Source: Woeseiaceae bacterium
Lineage (GTDB): Bacteria; Pseudomonadota; Gammaproteobacteria; Steroidobacterales; Woeseiaceae
Direction of reading: 5' to 3'
Assembly: GCA_028280615.1 (NCBI GenBank)
Contig: JANQLK010000016.1
Span: 532,862 to 596,861, forward strand
Length of the DNA stretch: 64,000 nt
Of this stretch, positions 6,384 to 14,104 are shown piece after piece. The number at the start of each line of letters is the position of its first letter. Position 1 is the stretch's first letter. Made by a program: the position numbers and the translations under genes. The notes beneath the pieces were generated by a model, which searched no databases, was not told the origin of the DNA, and saw only the letters and a program-made list of their open reading frames with translations.

Positions 6384-8996
6384 TCAGTTGTCGCTGCGCT
6401 GTGGCAGCTGATCTAACAGCTCTTGTACTCGAGCAACACGTTCGTGATCTGCTCCCAGCGCGGAGCTGAGCGCACCTGAGGCTTCATTCAGAACCGCCTC
6501 AGCTTCAGAAAACTGCCCAATCTCCAACAGCGCGCGCCCGTGATTAGTTTGAAACGCTCCGATGAGCCAGTAGCCGTCCGGTAGGGCGCTTTTCGCCTGT
6601 AGCACGGTATCTCTCGCTAGCTCTTCGGCAGCTTCGGCATGCCCGGCGTCCAATTGCAAAGACGCCAGGTTGTTGCCTGCGATAAGCGCGCTCGGGTGAT
6701 CTGCGCCAAGGGTCCGAACAGCAAGCTCGTGACTCTCGCGCAAAAAGACTTCCGCTTCGGCAAGTCGACCGAGTGCCTGCAGGAGCACGCCGTTCATTAC
6801 AATCGATATCCGCGTCTGCGGATGCTCATTCCCGAGTGCCTCGCGCTGAATTCGCAGCGCGCGCCTGGAGACCTGCAGCGCTTCGTCAAAGCGCTCTTGA
6901 CCCCTCAGACTGTCGGCCAGCAGATTCAGGTACGCGGCCGTGTTCGGATGATCCTCACCGAGTATGCGATCAGCGCTGCTCACGACCGCGTTTAGCTCCG
7001 GCTCCGCCTCTCTCGGCCGACCGGAGTGGGTCAGCAGGTAGCCGAGGCTCGCGTGCGATAGGAGAGTATGAGGATGCGTTGCACCCAACACTTCGCGGCG
7101 CGCGGCAAGCACGGAACGCAGTAAGGGCTCCGCCGCGTCATAGTTGCCGGCGTCCACAAAGATCAACGCGAGGTCATTTTCTACCGTCAGTGTGTCTGGG
7201 TGCCTGGGCCCGAGCGCGTTCCTGTGCTGGTCGAGCGCAACACTCATCGCGGCAGCGGCTTTCCCGTAGTCGCCCAGTCCGTCGTGCACTAGTGCCTCTA
7301 GCTTGAGCGCAGCGAGCGTCACGGGATGCTCTGAGCCGAGCTTGTCGGGGGTCGACGTCACGAGCTCAGCGACTATTGCGGCGGCATCGTCATAGTCTCC
7401 GGCTTCGATCATCGCCTCGGCTACCGCACTTCTCGACTCAATCGCGTCCGCACTCGACGACCCGAGATGTTCGCTGCGCAGTGCGTACGCTTGCTCGAGA
7501 TGCTGGCGTGCAACGTCGAATTCACCCAACCCAGAATACGCGCTACCAAGCGTTGATCGGAGGGCAGCCTGGACGAGCGGTTCGTCACCGAAACGCTCGC
7601 CGATCGAGTCCGCGGCGCGATCTAGAACTGTGCGCAAGCGAATATTCCGGTCTGCTTCTTGAGCGGGGTCGGCCTTGCCGAGCACGTCATCGCGCAGGAA
7701 GTCCACAACCGCCGTCGCGATCGCGGCCTGGCGATTGGCCTGAAAAGCGTAGTTCAAGCTCACCGCGGTGGCGCCAATGAGCGACATGACAACGACCGCC
7801 GCGGCAGCCGCCGGCAGCTTGTGGCGGCCGACGAACTTCCGCAGCCGATAGCTTAGAGTGTCAGGCTGAGCGGAGATGGGCTGACCGCGGCGATAACGCC
7901 GCAAATCCTCCAAGAGTGCGTCGGCCGATCCATAGCGGCGTGTGGGCTTCTTGCGTAGCGCCGTCATGACGACTCTGTCCAGGTCTCCGCTCAGCTGTCG
8001 CCTCAGCCTGCGCGGCGTCACTCGACGGTTAGCGGCGATCGCTTCCGGGTCGCTCTGCCCACCGGACGCACGCGTGGCGGCATGGCTTGGCGGTGCAGGC
8101 AGGGTTTCGCAGATGAGCCGCCGCTCTAAATCCGACGCACCGGTCGATACTTCGTAAGGCAGTCGTCCGGCGAGAAGCTCGTAGAGGATCACACCGAGCG
8201 CATAGACGTCCGCAGACGTGGTGACACTGCCGCCAGTGAGTTGCTCCGGACTGGCGTATTGGGGTGTGAAGCGTCGGAGCTGAGTCTGCGTTGCATCGGC
8301 TTCCTTCGCGCTATCGAGCACCGCGGCGATACCGAAGTCGAGCAACTTGGGCTGACCTTGCTCGTCCACGAGGATGTGCGCCGGCTTTAGATCACGGTGA
8401 ACGATGAGATTTGCGTGCGCATGCCGCACCGCGTCACAAACCTTCTCGAACAACACCAGACGCTGTGTGATATCAAGGTGGTTGTCGTCACAGTACGCGG
8501 TCAGCGGGCGACCGGGCACATACTCCATGACGAGAAACGGGGCGCCGTCGTCAGTGACACCGCCATCGAGCAGACGTGCGATACCGCGATGCTGGAGCGT
8601 TGCCAGTACTTGCCGCTCGCGCAGGAATCGCGAACGGAGATCGGGATCGGCGAATCTCCCGGCCACTAGCTTGAGCGCGACCTCCTGATCGTAGGCGCCG
8701 TCCGCTCGCCGCGCTCGGTACACGACCCCCATCGCGCCCGAGCCCAGCACATGCTCGATACGATAGGCGCCGATGACCCGGCCGATGTCATTGTCGTCGC
8801 CTGCCTGTTCACCATCGATGATCGACATGACGCGTTTCGTGGCTGCCATATCAGCTTTCAGCATGCCGCGGAGCTTGTAAGCCAGTTCGGTATCGTCACC
8901 GCACTCCGCAACGATAAGCGCTTCGCGCTGTTCCGCGGGAGTTTCTACAGCCTTCGCGAAAAGCTCGTCGAGTTTTCGAAATTGCTTGGCGTCCAT
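6384..8996 (-). CDS. Transmembrane serine/threonine protein kinase with TPR domain
   Basis: The 870-residue protein has an N-terminal cap (1-75), a Hanks-type kinase domain (about 77-370), one membrane helix (about 394-416) and a long tetratricopeptide-repeat region (about 470-860) on the other side of the membrane. Kinase landmarks are the Gly-rich loop GSGAMGVVYRA, the invariant Lys (VALKL, 109), HRD (200-202; HRDLKPAHI rather than the usual HRDLKPSNI) and DFG (220-222), so it should be active. Its ATG overlaps the stop of the upstream ECF sigma gene by one base (TAATG). This sigma/kinase pairing is a recurrent arrangement in which the kinase is thought to sense a signal through its TPRs and act with the sigma factor. 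Substrates are unknown. Confidence 0.92.
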   Translation of the reverse strand: MDAKQFRKLDELFAKAVETPAEQREALIVAECGDDTELAYKLRGMLKADMAATKRVMSIIDGEQAGDDNDIGRVIGAYRIEHVLGSGAMGVVYRARRADGAYDQEVALKLVAGRFADPDLRSRFLRERQVLATLQHRGIARLLDGGVTDDGAPFLVMEYVPGRPLTAYCDDNHLDITQRLVLFEKVCDAVRHAHANLIVHRDLKPAHILVDEQGQPKLLDFGIAAVLDSAKEADATQTQLRRFTPQYASPEQLTGGSVTTSADVYALGVILYELLAGRLPYEVSTGASDLERRLICETLPAPPSHAATRASGGQSDPEAIAANRRVTPRRLRRQLSGDLDRVVMTALRKKPTRRYGSADALLEDLRRYRRGQPISAQPDTLSYRLRKFVGRHKLPAAAAAVVVMSLIGATAVSLNYAFQANRQAAIATAVVDFLRDDVLGKADPAQEADRNIRLRTVLDRAADSIGERFGDEPLVQAALRSTLGSAYSGLGEFDVARQHLEQAYALRSEHLGSSSADAIESRSAVAEAMIEAGDYDDAAAIVAELVTSTPDKLGSEHPVTLAALKLEALVHDGLGDYGKAAAAMSVALDQHRNALGPRHPDTLTVENDLALIFVDAGNYDAAEPLLRSVLAARREVLGATHPHTLLSHASLGYLLTHSGRPREAEPELNAVVSSADRILGEDHPNTAAYLNLLADSLRGQERFDEALQVSRRALRIQREALGNEHPQTRISIVMNGVLLQALGRLAEAEVFLRESHELAVRTLGADHPSALIAGNNLASLQLDAGHAEAAEELARDTVLQAKSALPDGYWLIGAFQTNHGRALLEIGQFSEAEAVLNEASGALSSALGADHERVARVQELLDQLPQRSDN

Positions 8997-9565
8997 TAAG
9001 CATTGAGCTCCTCGGCGAGCCAGCTACGCGCAAAACGCCAGTCCCGTTCAACCGTCGTCAGCGAGACTTCGAGCGTTTCGGCGATTTCCGGCATCTCGAA
9101 ACCCCAGATCGCGCGCAGCTTCACGACGTCGGCCTTGCGTTCATCGAGAGACTCGAGGCGTTCGAGCGTCTCGGCCAGATCGTCGATCCCGGCACCCTCG
9201 TCTTCGGCGTGCACCCCGCCGAGAGTCAACAAAATCGCGTCCCCACCGCGCTTCTTCGCGCGCCGCCCGCGGTCGTAGTCGGCCAGCACACGAAGCATCA
9301 CGCGCGTCGCGATGGCAAGAAAGTGCTCGCGATTCTGGTACCGGGTGCGCTGCTTCAGTAGCCGCAAGTAGGTCTCGTTGACTAATGCGGTGGGCTGCAG
9401 GGTAAGCATCCCGGGGCGCTGCGCCAAGCGGAGCATGTATCCGTGCGCACGTTGCTTGAGATCGGAATAGACGGCGGCAATGGCCTGATCGAGCGCCTCG
9501 GGTTCACCCGCCTCCGCTTGCCGCAACAATGCCGTTATCTGCGCTTCGTCGGCCACTGATTCCAC
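8996..9565 (-). CDS. ECF-family RNA polymerase sigma factor (TIGR02999 type)
   Basis: This 189-residue sigma factor has region 2 (about residues 25-95, including LQPTALVNETYLRLL and the -10-recognising stretch up to NREHFLAIATRVMLRVL) and region 4 (about 130-185, with the HTH ending VSLTTVERDWRFARSWL). The LQPTALVNE motif is typical of the TIGR02999 (sigma-70_X6) ECF group. No anti-sigma factor gene is nearby; instead the gene is translationally coupled to a Ser/Thr kinase. The two secreted-repeat paralogues start on the opposite strand only 154 bases away and could be targets; that is inference from position. Confidence 0.9.
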   Translation of the reverse strand: MESVADEAQITALLRQAEAGEPEALDQAIAAVYSDLKQRAHGYMLRLAQRPGMLTLQPTALVNETYLRLLKQRTRYQNREHFLAIATRVMLRVLADYDRGRRAKKRGGDAILLTLGGVHAEDEGAGIDDLAETLERLESLDERKADVVKLRAIWGFEMPEIAETLEVSLTTVERDWRFARSWLAEELNA

Positions 9566-9719
9566 TTCTTCTTATCGCGCGACTGACCCAAGGTTGCCGC
9601 GCCGTCGACAGAAAGTCGAGCATCAGACGCTCGCGAATGACGGTTTTCGCAACAGTTCGGCGCGTTACTAGGTGAGGCCACCCTTCGTGGGTGATGAGCC
9701 CGACAGTTGAGGACGAAGT

Positions 9720-10703
9720 ATGAACCGAATAACGAGCCCGTCCGGCGCTTTTATGACAGCGCTTTGGTTGCTCTCGACCGGCCCGGCGCTGGCGGGGCCG
9801 CTAACGATTCCGAACACGTTTACGACTGGCACGCCAGCCGTGGCGGCCGAGGTCAACGACAACTTCGCCGCGGTCGACACGGCGGTAAACGACAACGACG
9901 CCCGTATCGCCGAACTCGAGACCGCGCTCACCGCAGTGCAAACGGCCAACGCAGATCTGGCGAAGCTCAACGACGATCTTGGCGCTCGCATCGCCGAGCT
10001 CGAATCGTTTCTAGACGATCTGCGTAGCGTGATGTCTCTGCAAGACGACAATCAGGGCAACCCGGCCGTCGTCTTTTCCGGCGTCAACGTGCACGTGAAC
10101 AATGGCCTGGGCGCAACCGAATCTATCAACGGGCGCGGCAACTTGATCATAGGATATGACGAGCCAAGCACTCTCTCGACAGAAGTCTGCTCAGACGGTG
10201 AGTTCGAGAACGAATCCGAGTGCCTGGATAACGGCGAAGTATTCGGCCGCTTGCACAAGAGCGGTTCTCACACCCTAGTCGTGGGCCCGCAGCACAGCTA
10301 TTCGCAGTTTGCAGGATTCGTGATGGGATTCAGCAACACCGTGAATCGCCGATTCGCTGGCGCCAACGGCAGCTTCAACATCGCCAGCGGAATAGGAGGA
10401 GTGGTGTCGGGCGGCTCCCAAAACGTTGCAGACGGCATCAGCAGCAGCGTGAGTGGTGGACGGCAAAATACCGCAAGCTCCCAAGGTAGCAGCGTGAGCG
10501 GTGGCTTCAACAACGTCGCCTCTGGCGGAGATTCGAGCATCAGTGGAGGGCTTGCAAACGCCGCCCAGAGCGTTTTCACCAGCGTAGGGGGCGGGCAGAG
10601 CAATGTTGCTAGTGGAAGCTTTAGCACCGTCAGTGGCGGGAGAGCCCGGAGCGCAACAGACGACGATGAGTGGGTTGCCGGCAGCTTAAGGGAGGAGAAC
10701 TGA
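9720..10703 (+). CDS. Secreted protein with coiled coil and 15-residue beta-roll-like repeats (copy 1)
   Basis: The 327-residue product begins with a signal peptide ending at ALA-GPL (about residue 26). Next comes the stretch TGTPAVAAEVNDNFAAVDTA, a coiled coil (about 50-105) and a globular region with two Cys in a CSDGEFENESECLDNG pattern, probably a disulfide. The C-terminal third is a series of 15-residue units of the form SSVSGGxxNxASxxx, six or so in register, like the head repeats of trimeric autotransporters (Hep_Hag/YadA). No beta-barrel anchor is present and the protein ends just after WVAGSLREEN, so it is probably released or surface-associated. Its stop overlaps the start of a small lipoprotein gene (TGATG). 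The paralogue at 10892 has the same layout. Function unknown. Confidence 0.85.
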   Translation: MNRITSPSGAFMTALWLLSTGPALAGPLTIPNTFTTGTPAVAAEVNDNFAAVDTAVNDNDARIAELETALTAVQTANADLAKLNDDLGARIAELESFLDDLRSVMSLQDDNQGNPAVVFSGVNVHVNNGLGATESINGRGNLIIGYDEPSTLSTEVCSDGEFENESECLDNGEVFGRLHKSGSHTLVVGPQHSYSQFAGFVMGFSNTVNRRFAGANGSFNIASGIGGVVSGGSQNVADGISSSVSGGRQNTASSQGSSVSGGFNNVASGGDSSISGGLANAAQSVFTSVGGGQSNVASGSFSTVSGGRARSATDDDEWVAGSLREEN

Positions 10704-10879
10704 TGAAGAGGGTGAGCGCGATAATAAGCCTTATCCTGACGCTGATTGCACTCACCGCATGCGGTGGCGGTGGTGACGGCGGCGGCAACCAGGTCCAAGT
10801 TCCGCCTCCATCTGCGCCTCCGCCACAGCAGACGGCGAACTGGGACGAACTGATCTGGGATCAGGACAACTGGGAATAG
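10703..10879 (+). CDS. Tiny lipoprotein between two repeat-protein paralogues
   Basis: This 58-residue protein begins MKRVSAIISLILTLIALTAC, a lipoprotein signal peptide with lipobox LTAC, so the mature N-terminal Cys should be lipidated. The mature part is a Gly-rich linker, a Pro-rich run (PPPSAPPPQQ) and a Trp/Asp-rich end (NWDELIWDQDNW) in which the WD pattern repeats. A strong ribosome-binding site (GGGAGGAG) precedes the ATG, which overlaps the stop of copy 1. The stop is followed at once by a GTG of the next frame. Position suggests it acts with the two secreted proteins, perhaps as an outer-membrane tether or chaperone; I recognise no family. Confidence 0.72.
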   Translation: MKRVSAIISLILTLIALTACGGGGDGGGNQVQVPPPSAPPPQQTANWDELIWDQDNWE

Positions 10880-10891
10880 GTGGGCGAGAGG

Positions 10892-11992
10892 ATGGACAAG
10901 AAGGTGTATGCGTTCGGATTAACCCTGATCGCCACGATCCATGTGACGTTCGTACCTGCGGCGATCGCCGGCCCGCTAAAAACGCCGAACGCGTTCACCC
11001 GCGGTACGCCAGCCGTCGCCGATGAGGTCAACGGCAACTTCGCGGCGGTCGAGGTGGCCGTCAACGACAACGACACGCGTATTGTCGCGATTACCGCGGA
11101 AAATGCGGCGCTTCTGGCGCGCGTGGCGATCCTGGAGACCGCCAACGCTGAACTCACCTCGGTGAACGAAGATATGGGCACTCGGCTGGCGGAGCTTGAG
11201 TCGTTCCTCGACGATCTGCGCGGGGTCCTATCTTTGCAGAACGACAACCAGGGTAACTCGGCCGTCGTGTTTTCCGGTGTTAACGTACACGTCAACAACG
11301 GCCTCGGTGCGACGGACTCTGTCAACGGTCTTGGTAACTTGGTCATCGGGTACGATGAGCCCCAAACGTCAACCAATCCCGTCTGTTCAGATGGAGCATT
11401 CGAAAACGAGTCGGACTGCTTAGCCAACGGCGGCGTCTTCGCCGCAATCCACAAGACGGGCTCCCATACGCTGGTGGTCGGCCCTGAACACAATTACTCG
11501 CAAGCCGGCGGCTTATTGGCCGGATTCAGAAATACGGTCAACGGCCCGTTTGCCGCCGCTAGCGGCGGCCGATCAAACCGAGCTAGCGGGATTCACAGCA
11601 GCGTAAGCGGCGGTTTATTGAATGCGGCAGTGGCGCAGCAGAGCAGCATAAGTGGCGGCATTCGAAATCGGGCGTCGGGCATCCAGAGCAGCGTCAGCGG
11701 CGGCAGAGGCAATGAAGCATCTGGCTTCATAAGCAGTGTGAGTGCGGGCGAGGACAACACTGCAAGCGGCGCTAGCTCCAGCATCGGTGGCGGATCGAAC
11801 AATACGGCCAATGCGGGTTCCAGCTCCGTGAGCGGAGGCTCCTTCAATCAGGCCCAAGGGGCTTTCAGTACAGTCAGTGGCGGTGTGCAGAACCGTTCTG
11901 AGGGCCCTGGCAGCACCGTTGGCGGAGGCCTCGGCCGTTCGGCAGTCGAGACCAACAGCTGGGTTGCCGGTGGATTGTCACAGAGCAACTAG
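10892..11992 (+). CDS. Secreted protein with coiled coil and 15-residue beta-roll-like repeats (copy 2)
   Basis: This is a paralogue of the 9720 gene along its whole length: signal peptide ending at AIA-GPL, GTPAVADEVNGNFAAVEVA, a coiled coil somewhat longer than in copy 1, the block FSGVNVHVNNGLGATDSVNG, the Cys pair in CSDGAFENESDCLANG and the C-terminal repeats. The repeats are exactly 15 residues each, about eight in register (SSISGGIRNRASGIQ is one), ending in SWVAGGLSQSN. I chose the ATG at 10892 because it gives a signal peptide of the same length as copy 1; a GTG at 10880, directly after the lipoprotein stop, is the alternative. Beta-roll structure and surface location are inferred from the repeats. 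Confidence 0.83.
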   Translation: MDKKVYAFGLTLIATIHVTFVPAAIAGPLKTPNAFTRGTPAVADEVNGNFAAVEVAVNDNDTRIVAITAENAALLARVAILETANAELTSVNEDMGTRLAELESFLDDLRGVLSLQNDNQGNSAVVFSGVNVHVNNGLGATDSVNGLGNLVIGYDEPQTSTNPVCSDGAFENESDCLANGGVFAAIHKTGSHTLVVGPEHNYSQAGGLLAGFRNTVNGPFAAASGGRSNRASGIHSSVSGGLLNAAVAQQSSISGGIRNRASGIQSSVSGGRGNEASGFISSVSAGEDNTASGASSSIGGGSNNTANAGSSSVSGGSFNQAQGAFSTVSGGVQNRSEGPGSTVGGGLGRSAVETNSWVAGGLSQSN

Positions 11993-12000
11993 TTTTGAAC

Positions 12001-12075
12001 AGCGCATTTGATAACGAGGCCGACTGTGTCAACAACGGTGAGCAATTCGCGGAGGAGAGCAACCGTTTCCAATGA
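12001..12075 (+). pseudogene. Remnant of a third copy of the repeat-protein family
   Basis: Nine bases after the stop of copy 2, one frame reads SAFDNEADCVNNGEQFAEES and stops soon after. It matches the Cys-pair block of both intact copies (GAFENESDCLANGGVFA and GEFENESECLDNGEVFG). No start, signal peptide or repeat region remains. It is best read as what is left after deletion inside a third tandem paralogue. Confidence 0.75.
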
Positions 12076-12170
12076 AGTACGTGTGTTTGTAAACATCTCC
12101 GGTACACTGGCCTAATTGGTAATGCTTGCTATTGGTGCTGACCGCCATGGGGCCGCCCATTGCTTTTGCC

Positions 12171-12198
12171 CGTCGTTACCTGCCAGCAGGTAGCGACG
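12171..12198. repeat. Inverted repeat upstream of dusA
   Basis: CGTCGTTACCTGC (12171-12183) and GCAGGTAGCGACG (12186-12198) pair over 13 positions with a single G-U wobble. As RNA this forms a strong hairpin with a small loop between copy 2 of the repeat proteins and dusA. The downstream sequence (CGAGTTTGATTT) is only moderately T-rich, so it could be a weak terminator for the upstream genes or a structure in the dusA leader. Confidence 0.5.
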
Positions 12199-12282
12199 CG
12201 AGTTTGATTTGAGAGACTATCCCGAGGCTCGATTCTGGACAGGTTCTGCGATTCTTCAAAAAAGCGGATATCCGTCGCCCCG

Positions 12283-13221
12283 ATGATGGACTGGACCGAC
12301 CGTCACTGCCGATACTTCATGCGTCGGCTGTCACCGGGCGTCCAGCTCTATACCGAAATGGTAACCGCCGCGGCGATCCATCATGGCGATGCGGATGCGC
12401 TGTTGCAATTCGATGCGAGCGAGCACCCGGTGGCGGTCCAGATCGGCGGTAGCGACCCGGCGCTGATGGCCGAGGCGGCGCGCAAGGCGGCTACCGCCGG
12501 CTACGACGAAATCAACATCAACGTAGGCTGCCCCAGCGATCGCGTGCAGAGCGGACGGTTCGGCGCTTGTCTGATGGCGGAGCCCGAGCGCGTCGTCGAC
12601 TGTTTCGAGGCGATGCGGCAAGCGTCCGACGTGCCCGTGACGATCAAGTCGCGGATAGGTATCGACGACCACGATTCGTATGCGTATCTCCGGCGCTTCG
12701 TCGATCCGCTTGCCGACGCCGGGTGCCGGCGATTTATCGTTCATGCGCGGGTAGCGATTCTCGAGGGCCTGAGCCCGAAGGAGAATCGCAGCGTGCCGCC
12801 GCTCAAGTACGACCGCGTCTACCGGCTGAAGCGTGATTGCCCGGATCTCGAGGTGATCATCAACGGAGGTATTCGCTCTGTCGCTGAGGTCGAGGCGGCG
12901 CTCGAACGGGTCGACGGCGTAATGATAGGCCGTGCGGCGTATCACTCGCCGTTTTTTCTGGCCGAACTGGAACGGCGCTTCCTAAGCGGTGCCGATCTGC
13001 CCGAGCGGCTTTCCATCGTGAAGCAGATGCTGCCGTACATCGAAGCTCAGCTTGCGGAAGGGGAGCGATTGAGCCGGATTACCCGGCATATGCTGGGGCT
13101 GTACGCCGGCCAGCCTGGCGCGAGGGCGTGGCGACGGGCGCTGAGCGAGAACGCTCATCGCCGCGGTGCCGGGGTGGAGGTTCTCGCAAGCGCGCTCGAC
13201 GCGATCCCCGAAGCTGCTTAA
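12283..13221 (+). CDS. dusA: tRNA-dihydrouridine synthase A
   Basis: DusA reduces specific uridines in the tRNA D-loop using FMN and NADPH. The 312 residues from this ATG contain the TIM-barrel landmarks: ININVGCPSDRVQSGRFGACL with the catalytic Cys, RIGIDDHDSY, and the FMN-phosphate loop INGGIRSVAEV and DGVMIGRAAY. The start is odd. Directly upstream and in frame, codons read KKRISVAP before MMDWTDRHC, which is the conserved DusA N-terminus including the first barrel strand. No ATG, GTG or TTG lies between these codons and the upstream stop at 12205. A CTG at 12235 has GAGG 7 bases before it, so translation may begin there. Coordinates given are for the first standard start codon. Confidence 0.93.
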   Translation: MMDWTDRHCRYFMRRLSPGVQLYTEMVTAAAIHHGDADALLQFDASEHPVAVQIGGSDPALMAEAARKAATAGYDEININVGCPSDRVQSGRFGACLMAEPERVVDCFEAMRQASDVPVTIKSRIGIDDHDSYAYLRRFVDPLADAGCRRFIVHARVAILEGLSPKENRSVPPLKYDRVYRLKRDCPDLEVIINGGIRSVAEVEAALERVDGVMIGRAAYHSPFFLAELERRFLSGADLPERLSIVKQMLPYIEAQLAEGERLSRITRHMLGLYAGQPGARAWRRALSENAHRRGAGVEVLASALDAIPEAA

Positions 13222-13269
13222 ACTAACGTTTCCAGGGGGCTTGCTCCGGACGGGGATTGGACAAAACAG

Positions 13270-14088
13270 ATGAGTGCGAAACACTTGAGGCGTGGCAGCT
13301 CCATGGCCGAGCAGGCCGATATTCACGAGCTTTATGAGGAGTCTGTCCAGAACGTCGAGAACGAAGTCGAGTTCATGCAGGCGACGTTCCGCGAGCTGCG
13401 CGGACGCACGGCACACGTGTTTCGTGAGGATTTCTGCGGTACGGCCAGCGCCGCCTGTGAGTGGGTTCGCCAGGGCCGGGAGTTCACGGCGTTCGGCGTC
13501 GACATCGATCCGGGTGTCCTGGACTGGGGCAGAGCCAACCGTGTGGCCCGGCTGCCGGCAGCCGATCAGGCGAGAGTACGACTGATCGAATCCGACGTTC
13601 TGAAGGCCGATACGCCGCAGGCCGACGTGCTCGCGGCGTTCAACTTCAGCTACTGGATATTCGAGGAACGCGACACGATGCTGCGATACATGCAGCGCTG
13701 CCGGGACGCTCTGGTCGACGATGGCGTACTGTTCATGGACATGTTCGGCGGTCCGGAGTCCTTCCAGGAAACCAAGGAGAAGACCAAGCACGATAATTTT
13801 ACTTATGTCTGGGAGCAGGCGGAATTCCACCCGGTCACCAATCACATGAAGTGCTACATTCACTTCAAGTTTCCGGACGGCTCGAAGCTCAAACGCGCGT
13901 TCAGCTATGAATGGCGGCTGTACACGGCTCCCGAGCTCAAAGACCTGCTGCTGGAGGCGGGATTTAGCAACGTCACCGTATACTGGGAAGGCGAGGACGA
14001 AGATGGCGAGGGCAACGGCGAGTTCACGCCGAATGACAAGGGCGAAGCTGACCTCGCCTGGATCGCGTATATCGTTGCCCAAAAATAG
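13270..14088 (+). CDS. Class I SAM-dependent methyltransferase
   Basis: The 272-residue protein has the Rossmann-type methyltransferase order: motif I as FREDFCGTASAACEWV (about residues 54-69), the acidic SAM-ribose contact GVDIDPGVLDWG (about 76-87), and motif IV-like ADVLAAFNFSYWIF (about 118-131). A glycine-poor motif I (EDFCGTAS) marks a subfamily I cannot assign to a substrate. The C-terminus is acidic. A second ATG (13303, MAEQADIHELYEES) is a possible start. It follows dusA by 48 bases on the same strand and precedes the cyclase-FHA gene by 16 bases, so the three may be co-transcribed. Confidence 0.8.
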   Translation: MSAKHLRRGSSMAEQADIHELYEESVQNVENEVEFMQATFRELRGRTAHVFREDFCGTASAACEWVRQGREFTAFGVDIDPGVLDWGRANRVARLPAADQARVRLIESDVLKADTPQADVLAAFNFSYWIFEERDTMLRYMQRCRDALVDDGVLFMDMFGGPESFQETKEKTKHDNFTYVWEQAEFHPVTNHMKCYIHFKFPDGSKLKRAFSYEWRLYTAPELKDLLLEAGFSNVTVYWEGEDEDGEGNGEFTPNDKGEADLAWIAYIVAQK

Positions 14089-14104
14089 CTTGTAGTATCC
14101 CGAC

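Noticed and set aside
9720..11992. Trimeric autotransporter adhesins
   Set aside because: Head-like repeats and coiled coils are present, but the order is reversed (coiled coil before repeats) and there is no C-terminal YadA anchor barrel.
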